DNA from: Bacillota bacterium
Lineage (GTDB): Bacteria; Bacillota; Clostridia; Oscillospirales; Ruminococcaceae
Direction: 5' to 3'
Assembly: GCA_023431215.1 (NCBI GenBank)
Contig: JAEYXR010000048.1
Location: 1 to 64,000, forward strand
DNA length: 64,000 bases
Positions 43,278-51,829 of this stretch are shown here, piece after piece. A model generated the notes under the pieces. The model made no database searches, was not told the origin of the DNA, and saw only the letters and a list, made by a program, of their open reading frames with translations. Both the position numbers and the translations under genes were made by a program. Positions within the stretch are counted from its first letter, which is position 1; every line of letters starts with the position of its first letter.

Positions 43278-43547
43278 ATGTATTCCAAAAAGACGACTAT
43301 TCAAAACAGAACAGGCCTTCATGCGCGTCCTGCATCAGATTTTATTAGCTTGGCAAGTAAGTTTAAGTCCAAAATTGTCATTCGCAAAATTGAAGAAGAT
43401 GAAGAGGCCAATGCAAAATCTATCGTCATGCTGCTCTCTCTGGGGCTGGGTATGGGCGATGAGGTAGAAATTTATGCCAAAGGTGAAGACGAGGTAGAGG
43501 CAGTGGATTCTCTGGTCGCCCTCATTGATTCTAAATTTGGTGAGTAA
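43278..43547 (+). CDS. HPr family phosphocarrier protein
   Basis: The 89-residue protein has the phosphorylated histidine His15 in TGLHARPAS and, shifted two residues by a small insertion, Ser48 in AKSIVMLLSLGL, matching the regulatory Ser46 of Firmicute HPr. It passes phosphate from enzyme I to PTS permeases and may act with CcpA. The AEEDEEAN insertion near 40-45 is somewhat acidic compared with standard HPr. AGGAGGGAATTACC precedes the ATG. It stands apart from any ptsI gene. Confidence 0.9.
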   Translation: MYSKKTTIQNRTGLHARPASDFISLASKFKSKIVIRKIEEDEEANAKSIVMLLSLGLGMGDEVEIYAKGEDEVEAVDSLVALIDSKFGE

Positions 43548-43576
43548 GCCCGTGGCATTTTGTAAAGCTCTTACAT

Positions 43577-43611
43577 GGAGGAGGCACTTTGCTGCTCTCC
43601 TCCTCTTTTTT
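43577..43611 (+). terminator. Terminator after the HPr gene
   Basis: GGAGGAG and CTCCTCC pair around a 13-nt loop and are followed by TCTTTTTT. Confidence 0.7.
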
Positions 43612-43682
43612 ATCCTTTTGGGCCTATTAGGGTTTGATAGCACATGGCGGGCAACACAAAAGTAAAATTTTTTAGTTTTGGG

Positions 43683-43711
43683 TTGAGTTTTTCAGACTTT
43701 TCGTGTATACT
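43683..43711 (+). promoter_or_regulatory. Promoter of the SRP RNA gene
   Basis: TTGAGT (43683-43688) and TATACT (43706-43711) are 17 bp apart, just upstream of the RNA. Confidence 0.75.
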
Positions 43712-43727
43712 AGTTAGGCGAAAGCTC

Positions 43728-43906
43728 AAAAAAGGCAGGCAGGACGGGTAGTGTCTATTGTCATGCGGATATTTGGTCCTGTGCGACGCAGCATTGTGAA
43801 CCATGTCAGGCGGGGAACCGAGCAGCATTAAGCGATGCATTGCGGGTGCCGCAGCCAACCGGATATCCGTATGACAATGAAGATTACCACCAGTCTGCCC
43901 TTTTTT
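43728..43906 (+). ncRNA. ffs: Signal recognition particle RNA
   Basis: The conserved apical region GAACCATGTCAGG, a GGAA tetraloop and AGCAGCATTAAG match helix 8 of bacterial SRP RNA, which binds Ffh. Long complementary arms (TTGTCATGCGGATAT with ATATCCGTATGACAA) form the helix 5 stem, and GGCAG with CTGCC plus six T close and terminate the RNA. The tetraloop is closed by CGG/CCG instead of the usual TCC/GGA, a compensated change. Position upstream of dnaX is as in Bacillus. Exact ends are approximate; at about 175-180 nt it seems to lack a full Alu domain. Confidence 0.88.
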
Positions 43907-44063
43907 GCTATGCAAAAAGACTATGCGCAGGGCGATATGCGCTACTACCGCTCCCGCCCCTATGCGCAAAAACTTCATGTACCGTAAAACCTTATATTTG
44001 TCGTGGTGCGGATTCTATTTCACATGAAGTTTATGATTTCTCGGCGAAAGGAGGAGTTTTACC

Positions 44064-45680
44064 TTGTATCAGGCGCTTTACCGAAAATGGAGGCCAAAAA
44101 CCTTTGAGGATGTGGTTGGCCAGGAGCATGTTACCACTACGCTGAAAAATGAAATCAAGCACGGAAGGCCCTCTCACGCCTATCTGCTCATGGGCAGCCG
44201 TGGTACGGGTAAAACCACCTGTGCCAAGCTTATTGCCAAGGCGGTAAACTGTCTTGACCCTCAGGACGGCAGCCCTTGCGGCAAGTGTAACGTGTGTGTG
44301 GGAATCGACAATGGTTCCATGGTAGACGTGGTAGAAATTGATGCCGCCAGCAACAACGGTGTAGATAACATTCGAGATTTGCGTGAGGAAGCCAATTTTT
44401 TACCCAATGTCACCAAATATCGTGTATACATCATCGATGAAGCTCACATGCTGAGTATGGGTGCCGTAAATGCTCTGCTAAAAATTATGGAAGAGCCCCC
44501 TTCCCACGTTATTTTTATTTTGGCAACCACAGAGATACACAAAATGCCCGCCACCATTCAGTCACGGTGTCAGCGGTTTGACTTTGGCCGCATCGATACC
44601 GCTGTAATAACCGGCAGACTAAAGTATATTGCCGATGAAGAGGGCATCTCTTATCAGGAGGAAGCCCTGGCATTGGTGGCAAAACTTGCTGACGGCGGTA
44701 TGCGTGACGCCCTTTCTATCTTGGATTTATGCATTTCTCATGGCGGCAGCATCAGTGTTGAAACCGTAAGCCGCGCCGCCGGTTTAGTGGGGCAGGAGTA
44801 CCTCTTTGACATTGCCTCGGCCATCAGCCGCGGCAATCTTTCTGCTGCTTTGGAGCTGATTGACAAGGTTGGCAGCGAAGCGGTGGAATATGACCGGTTG
44901 TGTCAACAGCTGGCTACCCATTACCGCAACCTGCTGGTAGCCGCAACGGCAAAGGAGCCCCAGGAGCTGATTATTTGCCTGCCGGAAACTCTGGAGGCCT
45001 ACCAGGCACAGGCAAAGAATATTTCCACAGCAAACATTTTGTATGCCATTAAAACCTTACAGGAAACACAAGGCGCCATGACCCGCACAGCCTCTCGCCG
45101 TACGGAGATGGAGATTGCAGCAGCAAAGCTGTGTGACAGCAGACTAAGCGCTTCTCCTGAAGCTTTGGTTGCGCGCATTGAGGCACTGGAGGCAAAGCTG
45201 AACCGCCTGCAGGCGGGAATCCCCGCCGCCTCGCCCGGCCCTGCTCATGAGGAGGGTTCACACAAAGGACAAGCTGCTCCTGCGTTTGCTCCGGCTGCGG
45301 AACAAGAGCCACCAGTATCTGCTGCCCCGCAGGAAGAGACTCTATCCTCCGATGCTGTTTTAATGTCACAGTGGGAGGATGTGGTTGCCCGGCTGGGTAT
45401 CACCAATAAAGCACTCAAAGGTGCTTTGGTGGGGTCACAGGCTTATTTAAGTGGTACCCGGGTGCTTATTAGCTGCGATAATCCTGTTTTTACTGAGTTG
45501 ATGCGCAGCAACGACTATACCAAGCAGAGCCTAAAGGATGCCATTGCCGAAGTAACCGGCAAAAAATATGCCATAGGACCTTATTCCGGCCCCAAAAAAT
45601 TGGAAGCTGCCAAGTCAGACCCTATGGAAGAAATTTTAAAGCTTGCCAAAGAGGGCGGCGTAAAGGTTGTAATGGAATAA
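44064..45680 (+). CDS. dnaX: DNA polymerase III subunits gamma/tau
   Basis: The 538-residue clamp-loader ATPase starts MYQALYRKWRPKTFEDVVGQ and has Walker A GSRGTGKTT (44-52), zinc-binding cysteines C63, C72, C75 and C78, the DEAH box YIIDEAHML and the SRCQRF sensor. A Pro/Ala-rich linker (about 395-435) leads to a tau-like C-terminal domain (about 440-538). It assembles the replisome and loads the sliding clamp. The start is a TTG with AAAGGAGGAG upstream. The order SRP RNA, dnaX, ybaB, recR matches Bacillus. Confidence 0.94.
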   Translation: MYQALYRKWRPKTFEDVVGQEHVTTTLKNEIKHGRPSHAYLLMGSRGTGKTTCAKLIAKAVNCLDPQDGSPCGKCNVCVGIDNGSMVDVVEIDAASNNGVDNIRDLREEANFLPNVTKYRVYIIDEAHMLSMGAVNALLKIMEEPPSHVIFILATTEIHKMPATIQSRCQRFDFGRIDTAVITGRLKYIADEEGISYQEEALALVAKLADGGMRDALSILDLCISHGGSISVETVSRAAGLVGQEYLFDIASAISRGNLSAALELIDKVGSEAVEYDRLCQQLATHYRNLLVAATAKEPQELIICLPETLEAYQAQAKNISTANILYAIKTLQETQGAMTRTASRRTEMEIAAAKLCDSRLSASPEALVARIEALEAKLNRLQAGIPAASPGPAHEEGSHKGQAAPAFAPAAEQEPPVSAAPQEETLSSDAVLMSQWEDVVARLGITNKALKGALVGSQAYLSGTRVLISCDNPVFTELMRSNDYTKQSLKDAIAEVTGKKYAIGPYSGPKKLEAAKSDPMEEILKLAKEGGVKVVME

Positions 45681-45799
45681 AACATTTTGTTATACCTGTT
45701 GTATTTTTTAGCATAATAATACAGATATGTATAGTAAGGCATAAACCCTTGCTGATAAATACAGCATGTTGATACCTAAAAAACAAAGGAGTTATGGAT

Positions 45800-46147
45800 A
45801 TGAAAGCAAGACTGCCTCAAGGAGTGGGCGGCGGCCCCGGCAACATGAATCAAATGATTCGTCAGGCTCAGAAGATGCAGGAGGATATGGCAAGAGTTCA
45901 GGAAGAGCTTGACGTTAAGGAATATAGCGCCACCAGCGGCGGCGGCATGGTTGAAGCTGTTGTCACCGGTAAAAAAGAAGTGAAATCCATTCATATCAAG
46001 CCCGAGGTGGTAGACCCCGAGGATATTGAAATTTTGGAGGATATGATTGCAGGTGCCGTCAACGAGGCGCTTCGTGCCGCAATGGATGACGCCGAGGAAA
46101 GAATGTCCAAAATTACCGGCGGACTGGGCACCCCCGGATTATTCTAA
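45800..46147 (+). CDS. YbaB/EbfC family nucleoid-associated protein
   Basis: The 115-residue protein has a Gly-rich start (LPQGVGGGPGNMNQM), the helical region MIRQAQKMQEDMARVQEEL and GGGMVEAVVTGKKEVKSIHIKPEVV, the typical YbaB fold. These dimeric proteins bind DNA and are found between dnaX and recR in most bacteria. The ATG at 45800 gives 8 bases of spacing after AAAGGAG; the ATG at 45794 would be only two or three bases from it. Confidence 0.92.
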   Translation: MKARLPQGVGGGPGNMNQMIRQAQKMQEDMARVQEELDVKEYSATSGGGMVEAVVTGKKEVKSIHIKPEVVDPEDIEILEDMIAGAVNEALRAAMDDAEERMSKITGGLGTPGLF

Positions 46148-46177
46148 AAAATATTGCATTGACAATTACAAAAGAGT

Positions 46178-46222
46178 CGGCGGCGCGTAGTGCAGGGCAA
46201 CTTGCCCACGCGCCGCCGGTTT
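46178..46222 (+). terminator. GC-rich hairpin between ybaB and recR
   Basis: CGGCGGCGCG and CGCGCCGCCG pair as a 10-bp stem, with a nested GGGCA/TGCCC stem inside, followed by GTTTTC. The short T-run suggests partial termination or an mRNA processing element inside the operon. Confidence 0.5.
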
Positions 46223-46253
46223 TCGAAACTCAATACCCAGAGGAGGAACAACC

Positions 46254-46850
46254 ATGGAGGGAGCATTGCCGCTGGTACGGCTGATTGAGCAGTTTGCCAA
46301 ATTGCCGGGAGTGGGAAGAAAATCTGCCCAAAGGTTTGCTTTTTATATTTTAAATCAACCGGAGGAAAAAGCACGGGAGTTTGCTCAGGCTATTTTGGAT
46401 GCCCGTACCAAAATAAAAAAATGCACGCTCTGTGGAAATTTAACCGAGGATGAGCTGTGCCCCATCTGCTCCGCAAAGGGCAGAGATACCTCTTTGGTTT
46501 GTGTGGTGGAAGACCCCCGTGACGTATTGGCCTTTGAGCGTACCAAAGAATATAATGGTGTATACCATGTGCTTCATGGCTTAATTTCTCCTATGGATGG
46601 TGTAGGGCCCGAACAGCTTACCATCAAAGAGCTGTTGGCGAGAGTATCCAAGGGCGAGGTTGTTGAGGTCATTATGGCTACCAACCCCACCGTTGAAGGA
46701 GAGGCCACCGCCATGTATGTGGCAAGGCTTTTAAAGCCTCTTGGTATAAAGGTTAGCCGTTTGGCCTATGGCATCCCTGTAGGGGGCAACCTGGAGTATG
46801 CAGATGAAGTAACGCTGTTCCGGGCCTTGCAGGGACGCAGTGAGCTTTAA
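46254..46850 (+). CDS. recR: Recombination protein RecR
   Basis: The 198-residue protein has the helix-hairpin-helix LPGVGRKSAQRFAFYIL, the zinc finger C57, C60, C69 and C72, the Toprim domain (VVEDPRDVLAFERT through ATNPTVEGEATAMYV) and the terminal Walker-B-like VSRLAYGIPVGGNLEYADEVTL. RecR with RecO loads RecA at gaps in damaged DNA. GAGGAGGAACAACC precedes the ATG. Confidence 0.96.
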   Translation: MEGALPLVRLIEQFAKLPGVGRKSAQRFAFYILNQPEEKAREFAQAILDARTKIKKCTLCGNLTEDELCPICSAKGRDTSLVCVVEDPRDVLAFERTKEYNGVYHVLHGLISPMDGVGPEQLTIKELLARVSKGEVVEVIMATNPTVEGEATAMYVARLLKPLGIKVSRLAYGIPVGGNLEYADEVTLFRALQGRSEL

Positions 46851-46898
46851 TGTGGGCATACTAACAGCAGCAACATCATCCGTGAGGAGGAGATACTT

Positions 46899-47291
46899 TT
46901 GGACAATCGGCTGACAGAAGCCATAAAAGCGGGTAAATTTGCAATTGTGGGCGTTGCCAACACGCTATTAGACATGGGCGTTTTTTGGCTGCTGTCCGTT
47001 CTCCTTGGGATTAATCCTTATATATCCCAAGTCATCAGCTATAGCTGTGGCATGCTCAACAGCTATATTTTTAACCGCAGCTGGACCTTTCGCTCTCAGG
47101 CAAAATTTTTCAGCCCTGCCCTCCTCCGTTTTATTATTTTAAACCTGATTATGCTGGGTATCAGCACCGGTTTGCTCTTTGTACTGCTGGATATTTTGGC
47201 CGTTCCCAAGATGATTGCTAAGGTTGGTGCCACCATTATTACTTTGGTTATCAGCTTTGTTGTAAACCGTTTGTGGGTATTTAAAGAATAA
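46899..47291 (+). CDS. GtrA family membrane protein
   Basis: The 130-residue protein has four membrane helices with the GtrA pattern: KFAIVGVANTLLDMGVFWLL, VISYSCGMLNSYIFNRSWTF and ISFVVNRLWVFKE. GtrA proteins are thought to flip polyprenyl-linked sugars or support cell-surface glycan synthesis. It starts with TTG after GAGGAGGAG. It lies downstream of recR and may be part of that transcript. Confidence 0.88.
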   Translation: MDNRLTEAIKAGKFAIVGVANTLLDMGVFWLLSVLLGINPYISQVISYSCGMLNSYIFNRSWTFRSQAKFFSPALLRFIILNLIMLGISTGLLFVLLDILAVPKMIAKVGATIITLVISFVVNRLWVFKE

Positions 47292-47322
47292 AATGAAGCC
47301 AAAAATAACAATTTTATCCTAC

Positions 47323-47350
47323 TTGACTTTTTAACAAAACATGTTACAAT
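47323..47350 (+). promoter_or_regulatory. Promoter of smpB
   Basis: TTGACT (47323-47328) and TACAAT (47345-47350) are 16 bp apart, about 33 bases before the smpB ATG. Confidence 0.75.
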
Positions 47351-47382
47351 GTAGTATCAACCACCAGAAAGGAGGAGACACC

Positions 47383-47847
47383 ATGGGAAAAGATAGTATA
47401 AAGCAAATCAGCTATAACCGCCAAGCTCGCCACGAGTACTTTGTGGAAGAAAGTTTGGAAGCAGGGATTGAGCTGTGTGGCACTGAGGTAAAATCTCTGC
47501 GCCAGGGCGGAATTAATCTAAAGGACGCATGGTGTGACTTTCAAGATGGTGAGCTGTACGTCAAGCAAATGCACATCAGCCCTTACGAACAGGGAAATAT
47601 CTTTAACAAAGACCCCTTACGCCCGCGCAAGCTTTTGCTGCACCGCCGTGAACTAAACCGCCTGTTTGGGCTTACCAAACAGCAGGGTTTTACGCTGGTG
47701 CCCTTGCAGGCTTATTTTAAAGGCCCCAGGGTAAAGATTGAAGTGGGCCTGTGTAAGGGTAAAAAATTGTACGACAAGCGTGACGATGCCGCCAAGCGTG
47801 ACGCCAAACGTGATATTGAACGTGCAATGAAAAATCACAATGGCTGA
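47383..47847 (+). CDS. smpB: SsrA-binding protein SmpB
   Basis: The 154-residue protein contains YNRQARHEYFVEESLEAGIEL, GTEVKSLRQGGINLKDAW, ISPYEQGNIFNKDPLRPRKLL and the basic C-terminal tail KRDAKRDIERAMKNH that mimics an mRNA-anticodon helix. It delivers tmRNA to stalled ribosomes. The ATG at 47383 follows AAAGGAGGAGACACC. Its RNA partner is encoded 35 bases downstream. Confidence 0.96.
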   Translation: MGKDSIKQISYNRQARHEYFVEESLEAGIELCGTEVKSLRQGGINLKDAWCDFQDGELYVKQMHISPYEQGNIFNKDPLRPRKLLLHRRELNRLFGLTKQQGFTLVPLQAYFKGPRVKIEVGLCKGKKLYDKRDDAAKRDAKRDIERAMKNHNG

Positions 47848-47882
47848 TATTTCCTTTTGCTGATGCCGGAACCTATTGATAT

Positions 47883-48228
47883 GGGGGCGCACCGGTTTCG
47901 ACGGGGATTTTGAATTATGGTAAGCGAGTAGAGGCGCCCGACCTCTATAAAACGAGCAAACTTAAAATTAAACGACGAATCTAATTTCGCCTACGCAGCC
48001 TAATTAGGCTGCCGTCCTGCCGGTGAGTACCACGGCTCCGGTTTGGGCGTCATCTAGTGGTGAACGATTGCAGGAGGCGCTCCGGGTCTGCAATTGCATT
48101 AGGAGCTACTAAGCGCAGCAGCCTGCCCGCCAGCGGCTGTGCAAGGGAATGTAAATAACGGGCTACACTCGTAGAAAGCCATATGGATAGGTTTTCGGAC
48201 AGGGGTTCGACTCCCCTCGCCTCCACCA
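47883..48228 (+). ncRNA. ssrA: Transfer-messenger RNA (tmRNA)
   Basis: The RNA starts GGGGGCG, followed by CACCGGTTTCGACGGGGAT, and ends in GGGGTTCGACTCCCCTCGCCTCCACCA (positions 48202-48228, CCA encoded), which pair as the acceptor stem. A tag reading frame from GCA at 47956 to TAA at 48001 encodes ANLKLNDESNFAYAA, a plausible degradation tag with the usual AA end. At 346 nt it has normal single-chain size. It lies after smpB and could share its transcript. Confidence 0.96.
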
Positions 48229-48230
48229 TG

Positions 48231-48283
48231 AAAGTCAGGTTAAAATAGATGCTGATGTGCATTTGTTTTAGCCTGACTTTTTT
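48231..48283 (+). terminator. Terminator of tmRNA
   Basis: AAAGTCAGG and CCTGACTTT pair around a long loop that can fold further, and six T follow. Confidence 0.8.
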
Positions 48284-48328
48284 GTTATACTGAATCCAAG
48301 ATTATTTATATTAGATCGGGAGGAAACT

Positions 48329-48604
48329 ATGAAAGCTTTGAAAATCATATCATTGTCAATATTATTTGTTTCGCTGTTTGCATCGGTTGACTTAGGTATA
48401 AACTGCATCGGTTCTCTCGTTCCGGAGTTACAAGACGGCATTTCTTATAACAGCTTTTTACAAAGTTCTTTTGGCTTACTGGAAGGTTCATTGAGAACAA
48501 AAGCAGATTTTTTTTATGCTTTTAAAACTTCAGCTTGGGTTACTTTTGCAGTTTTAGCAGAAAATGCGGCTTTATATATTATTCCATCAAAAAAGCAACA
48601 GTAG
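48329..48604 (+). CDS. Small membrane protein of unknown function
   Basis: The 91-residue protein has a hydrophobic N-terminal helix (about 5-28, KIISLSILFVSLFASVDLGI) and a second near residues 70-86 (AWVTFAVLAENAALYII), with a charged tail. This suggests a two-helix inner membrane protein. GGGAGGAAACT precedes the ATG. Its AT-rich composition differs from the smpB region, and no family was recognised. Confidence 0.65.
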   Translation: MKALKIISLSILFVSLFASVDLGINCIGSLVPELQDGISYNSFLQSSFGLLEGSLRTKADFFYAFKTSAWVTFAVLAENAALYIIPSKKQQ

Positions 48605-48820
48605 TTTCATATTATGAGCATACTCTCCCCTACATCTATTTTTACCTATTGACACAAATAAAAATGGTTATCTTTTGACGGGTCATTTTTATTTATTTGT
48701 TTGCTTCGGCAAGTTATCTACTGGTTACACCCGCTCAATGATAGTTTATCTTACTTATAAAAATCTCTTTTATAGTTATATAAAACAAAATTCGTGAAAT
48801 TATTTTACGAGGTGGCTGTC

Positions 48821-49273
48821 ATGAAGGATATAAAAGATTTGCTTCAAGGTCTAACTGGCAAAAACGACAGCTATGCTTATCAGTGCTTAAAGCTGTTGGT
48901 GCAGGAGAGTCAACGCTCCTCTGCCGTTTACCCGTATTTTGACAGCTTTGTAGCCATGTTGGAAGATAAAAATTCGTATATCAGGACAAGGGGGCTTACT
49001 TTAATAGCCTCCTGTGCAAGGTGGGATACAGAAAATAAACTTGACGGCATAATCCACCAATACTTAAAGCATCTTTCTGATGAAAAGCCAATCACTGCAA
49101 GAAAATGCATTGAATCATTACCCCTGATTGCAGAGTATAAGCCAGATTTAAGGGAAAAAATTGTTTTGGCACTTCAAAATGCTGATTGTTTGCAGTATCC
49201 GGATAGCATGCAGTCTTTGGTCAAAAAAGATGTTAGTAACGCCTTACGCAACATTCAAAAGCTTATGGGTTGA
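48821..49273 (+). CDS. HEAT-repeat-like helical protein
   Basis: The 150-residue protein is predicted all-helical, with paired helices such as YPYFDSFVAMLEDKNSYIRTRGLTLIASCA and KPITARKCIESLPLIAEYKPDLREKIVLAL (both shown in part), the typical spacing of HEAT repeats. Such proteins usually bind other proteins or nucleic acid. The start ATG at 48821 follows GAGGTGGCTGTC; an upstream in-frame ATG at 48794 would add nine residues. Function unknown. Confidence 0.6.
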   Translation: MKDIKDLLQGLTGKNDSYAYQCLKLLVQESQRSSAVYPYFDSFVAMLEDKNSYIRTRGLTLIASCARWDTENKLDGIIHQYLKHLSDEKPITARKCIESLPLIAEYKPDLREKIVLALQNADCLQYPDSMQSLVKKDVSNALRNIQKLMG

Positions 49274-49296
49274 CCTCTTAAAATATTGGGAAAATT

Positions 49297-49338
49297 AAAA
49301 CCGGTAAATCAGTTTGATTTACCGGTTTTTTTTTGACC
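49297..49338. terminator. Terminator after the HEAT-like gene
   Basis: AAAACCGGTAAATC and its complement pair around a 5-nt loop, followed by nine T. It lies between convergent genes. Confidence 0.92.
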
Positions 49339-49372
49339 TAAAAAGGAGGAAAAGGTCAACTTACATTGGATG

Positions 49373-49819
49373 CTATTTATATTCCAGCTTCATTACATAC
49401 TTTTTATAAGGATTGGCCTGTGCTCCCTCCAAGTGGCGACAGGCAGTGTGAGCATCTGAGCTGAAAAGTGCGCAAAACATGCCCGGTTTCAGTTCAAGCA
49501 CTGCTCCCTCTCCACCTAAGGTCAGTTTATCCTTTTCTTCATCATAGTCCCCTATCTGTGTCATTTTCTCCAGACGGTTCCAAACAACAATTTCGTTGCC
49601 CTCTACCAGTATCTGAATATCAATATACTTTTTGTGTGCTTCAAATGTACCTTCTGCAACCGGGCGGGTCATTCCCGCCTGTACCAGAACAAAGCCGCCA
49701 GGGAAAACATGTTTTCCCTCACTTAACCGGGGGTTCTCCTGAAGAAAAGCCAGTCCGCTTGCCAAATGTGGCAGCATGCTTTCATATTCCGTAATATAGT
49801 CCATTCGATCAATGATCAT
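49373..49819 (-). CDS. YhcH/YjgK/YiaL family protein
   Basis: The 148-residue beta-barrel protein matches the YhcH/YjgK/YiaL (DUF386) family, with FEAHKKYIDIQILVEGNE as its most conserved region, LKPGMFCALFSSDAHTACRH, and the final PYKKYVMKLEY. E. coli relatives open or anomerise sugar acids such as sialic acids (NanQ). Here it is the last gene of an acid-sugar operon, which agrees with a sugar-anomerase or lactone-handling role. GGGAGTAACAA precedes the ATG. Confidence 0.85.
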   Translation of the reverse strand: MIIDRMDYITEYESMLPHLASGLAFLQENPRLSEGKHVFPGGFVLVQAGMTRPVAEGTFEAHKKYIDIQILVEGNEIVVWNRLEKMTQIGDYDEEKDKLTLGGEGAVLELKPGMFCALFSSDAHTACRHLEGAQANPYKKYVMKLEYK

Positions 49820-49850
49820 TTGTTACTCCCCTTGCGTAATAATGTTATCA

Positions 49851-50894
49851 TCACCTGTTTTTGGCCAGCTTGATGGCATACTCAATGGCGTTAACCAAGC
49901 TAAGCTCATTGGAGGTACCCTTTCCTGCTTGATCAAAGCCTGTTCCATGGTCAACACTGGTACGAATAATAGGAAGTCCCAGGGTAATATTGACACCCTC
50001 TACTGCCAGCCATCGACCTTGGTCCCGGTCATACTTAAACCCTACTGTTTTTAGGGGAATATGTCCTTGGTCGTGATACATGGCCACTACAATGTCATAC
50101 CAGCCTCCCAAAGCCTTAGAAAACAGACTGTCGGGGGGAAGCGGCCCTTCGGCAAGGATTCCTTCGCTGCAAGCCTGGTGTATAGCCGGAATAATTTCTT
50201 CTATTTCTTCGGTGCCAAACAGCCCGTTTTCTCCTGCATGGGGGTTTAACCCGGCTACGGCAACTCTGGGGGAAGTAATCCCCAAGTTTTTGCATGCGCT
50301 GTGGGCAATGCGGATAACATCCAGCACTCGCTCTTTTTTTACCCGGTCGCAGGCCTGGCGCAGGCTACAGTGGGTGGATACATGCACGACCCGTAAATCG
50401 TGGTGAGCAAGCATCATGGTATATTTTTGAGTATTGGTGTAAGCAGCATAAATCTCGGTGTGTCCGTCAAAATGCAAACCTTGAGGCTGCAGTGCCAAAT
50501 TCATAGATTCTTTGCATAATGCATTGGTACAGGTGGCATCCACCAGTCCCTGCTGAGCCAGTTCTATAACCTTGCGCACACACTGAAAGGCTGCGTTTCC
50601 GCACATGGGAGAAATCTCACCATAAGATAGGTTATCCATTTCAACAAGCTCCAGATGAAAAACATCTATGGTGCCATAAGTAAACTTAGCCTCTCCAACA
50701 GACGAGACCGGGTTAATAGCTATCTGCGGCTGGCCGGCGATGGCTTTTATAGCTTCAAGCACCTTGGCATCACCGACGACAAGTGGACGACAATGCCGGT
50801 AAAGCTCAGGATTTGCCAGAGCCTTTACCGTTAGTTCCGGCCCATTGCCGGCAGGGTCCCCCATGGTAATACCGATGATGGGGCGCATATCCAT
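49851..50894 (-). CDS. PdxA family 4-phosphate dehydrogenase (PdxA2, acid-sugar type)
   Basis: The 347-residue enzyme has the PdxA metal ligands: H175 in HVSTHC, H219 in GLNPHAGE and H274 in MYHDQGH, plus the NAD region IGITMGDPAGNGPE. PdxA makes pyridoxal precursors, while PdxA2 next to a DUF1537 kinase oxidises and decarboxylates a four-carbon acid 4-phosphate (for example D-threonate 4-phosphate to dihydroxyacetone phosphate). The kinase at 53.2 kb makes the second role likely here. The ATG at 50894 follows AAGGAGG; an upstream in-frame ATG lacks a ribosome site. Confidence 0.88.
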   Translation of the reverse strand: MDMRPIIGITMGDPAGNGPELTVKALANPELYRHCRPLVVGDAKVLEAIKAIAGQPQIAINPVSSVGEAKFTYGTIDVFHLELVEMDNLSYGEISPMCGNAAFQCVRKVIELAQQGLVDATCTNALCKESMNLALQPQGLHFDGHTEIYAAYTNTQKYTMMLAHHDLRVVHVSTHCSLRQACDRVKKERVLDVIRIAHSACKNLGITSPRVAVAGLNPHAGENGLFGTEEIEEIIPAIHQACSEGILAEGPLPPDSLFSKALGGWYDIVVAMYHDQGHIPLKTVGFKYDRDQGRWLAVEGVNITLGLPIIRTSVDHGTGFDQAGKGTSNELSLVNAIEYAIKLAKNR

Positions 50895-50923
50895 TGGAAA
50901 AACCTCCTTGCTGTGTCTAATGA

Positions 50924-51829
50924 TCAACACATGCCCTTTTCAGCGTTTTCTTTCAGCACTTTTTTCAAAGCCTCTATGCCTTCCTCGGGCAGCTGATTAA
51001 AGGGTGCGCGGCATTTGCCCACAGGGTATCCCAAAAGATTGACGGCTGTTTTGACCACGGTATTGGGGTTGCCAAACCTAAAGCAACCACGGAAGGAGCG
51101 AATGCTGTCCTGATATACTCTTGCCTCTTCCAGATTCCCCTTAATAAAGCTGTCGTAAATGGAAGCCATGGTTTTTGGGTAAACATTGGAGCATCCGGCA
51201 ATGCCGCCTGTGCCACCTGCAAGCAGTGTCCAAAGAATCAGGCTGTCATTTCCGCTTAATACACCAAAGCCGGGCACGTCCCTGGTCTGCTCAATGTATT
51301 GCAAAATATTGTCAAAGTTTCCGCTGGAGTCTTTTGCACCTACAATATTTTTAAAGTCATGAGCCAGACGGCCTACGGTAGCAGGTGCCAGGGTATTACC
51401 GGTTCTGGCGGGAATGTTGTACAGCACAATAGGCATATCAACAGAAGAAGCAACCGCCTTGTAATGCTCGTACAGCTCGTTTGCACTGGCAGCCGCAAAG
51501 CTGGGTGTGATAATAGAAAGCACATCAGCACCCGCTTTTTCGGCCATTTTACACTGTTCTATGGTTTCTTTTGTGCCTACGCAGCCGGTCCCTGCGTAAA
51601 CCGGAACACGTCCCGCAGTTTCTTCTACAACCGTTTCCAGCACCAGCTGCTTTTCCTGGGCGTTTAAAATATACCCTTCTCCGTTGGTACCAAAGCAAAA
51701 AATAGCATGAGAGCCATTTTCTATCTGCCGGTTGACCTGCTGGCGCAAAACCTGTAGGTTAATGGATTCATCCTCGTTCATGGGGGTTACCAAGGCCGGA
51801 ATGATTCCTTTAATTTCAACATTTTTCAT
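50924..51829 (-). CDS. Dihydrodipicolinate synthase (DapA)-family aldolase/dehydratase
   Basis: The 301-residue TIM barrel has GTNGEGYIL (47-55), LYNIPARTG with Tyr137 and VGAKDSSGN with Schiff-base Lys166. DapA-family members condense or cleave pyruvate with aldehydes, or dehydrate sugar acids. In an operon with a DUF1537 kinase and PdxA2 it is not a lysine biosynthesis gene. A 2-keto-3-deoxy acid aldolase role is the best guess. AAAGGAGCTGCCCCT precedes the ATG. The gene is 29 bp upstream of pdxA2. Confidence 0.88.
   Translation of the reverse strand: MKNVEIKGIIPALVTPMNEDESINLQVLRQQVNRQIENGSHAIFCFGTNGEGYILNAQEKQLVLETVVEETAGRVPVYAGTGCVGTKETIEQCKMAEKAGADVLSIITPSFAAASANELYEHYKAVASSVDMPIVLYNIPARTGNTLAPATVGRLAHDFKNIVGAKDSSGNFDNILQYIEQTRDVPGFGVLSGNDSLILWTLLAGGTGGIAGCSNVYPKTMASIYDSFIKGNLEEARVYQDSIRSFRGCFRFGNPNTVVKTAVNLLGYPVGKCRAPFNQLPEEGIEALKKVLKENAEKGMC

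Noticed and set aside
44064..45680. Programmed frameshift producing gamma from dnaX
   Set aside because: No A-rich slippery heptamer with a following stem was identified at a suitable place. It was not examined exhaustively.
48200..49340. Integrated island at the tmRNA 3' end
   Set aside because: The downstream genes are AT-richer, but no second copy of the tmRNA end and no integrase are present.
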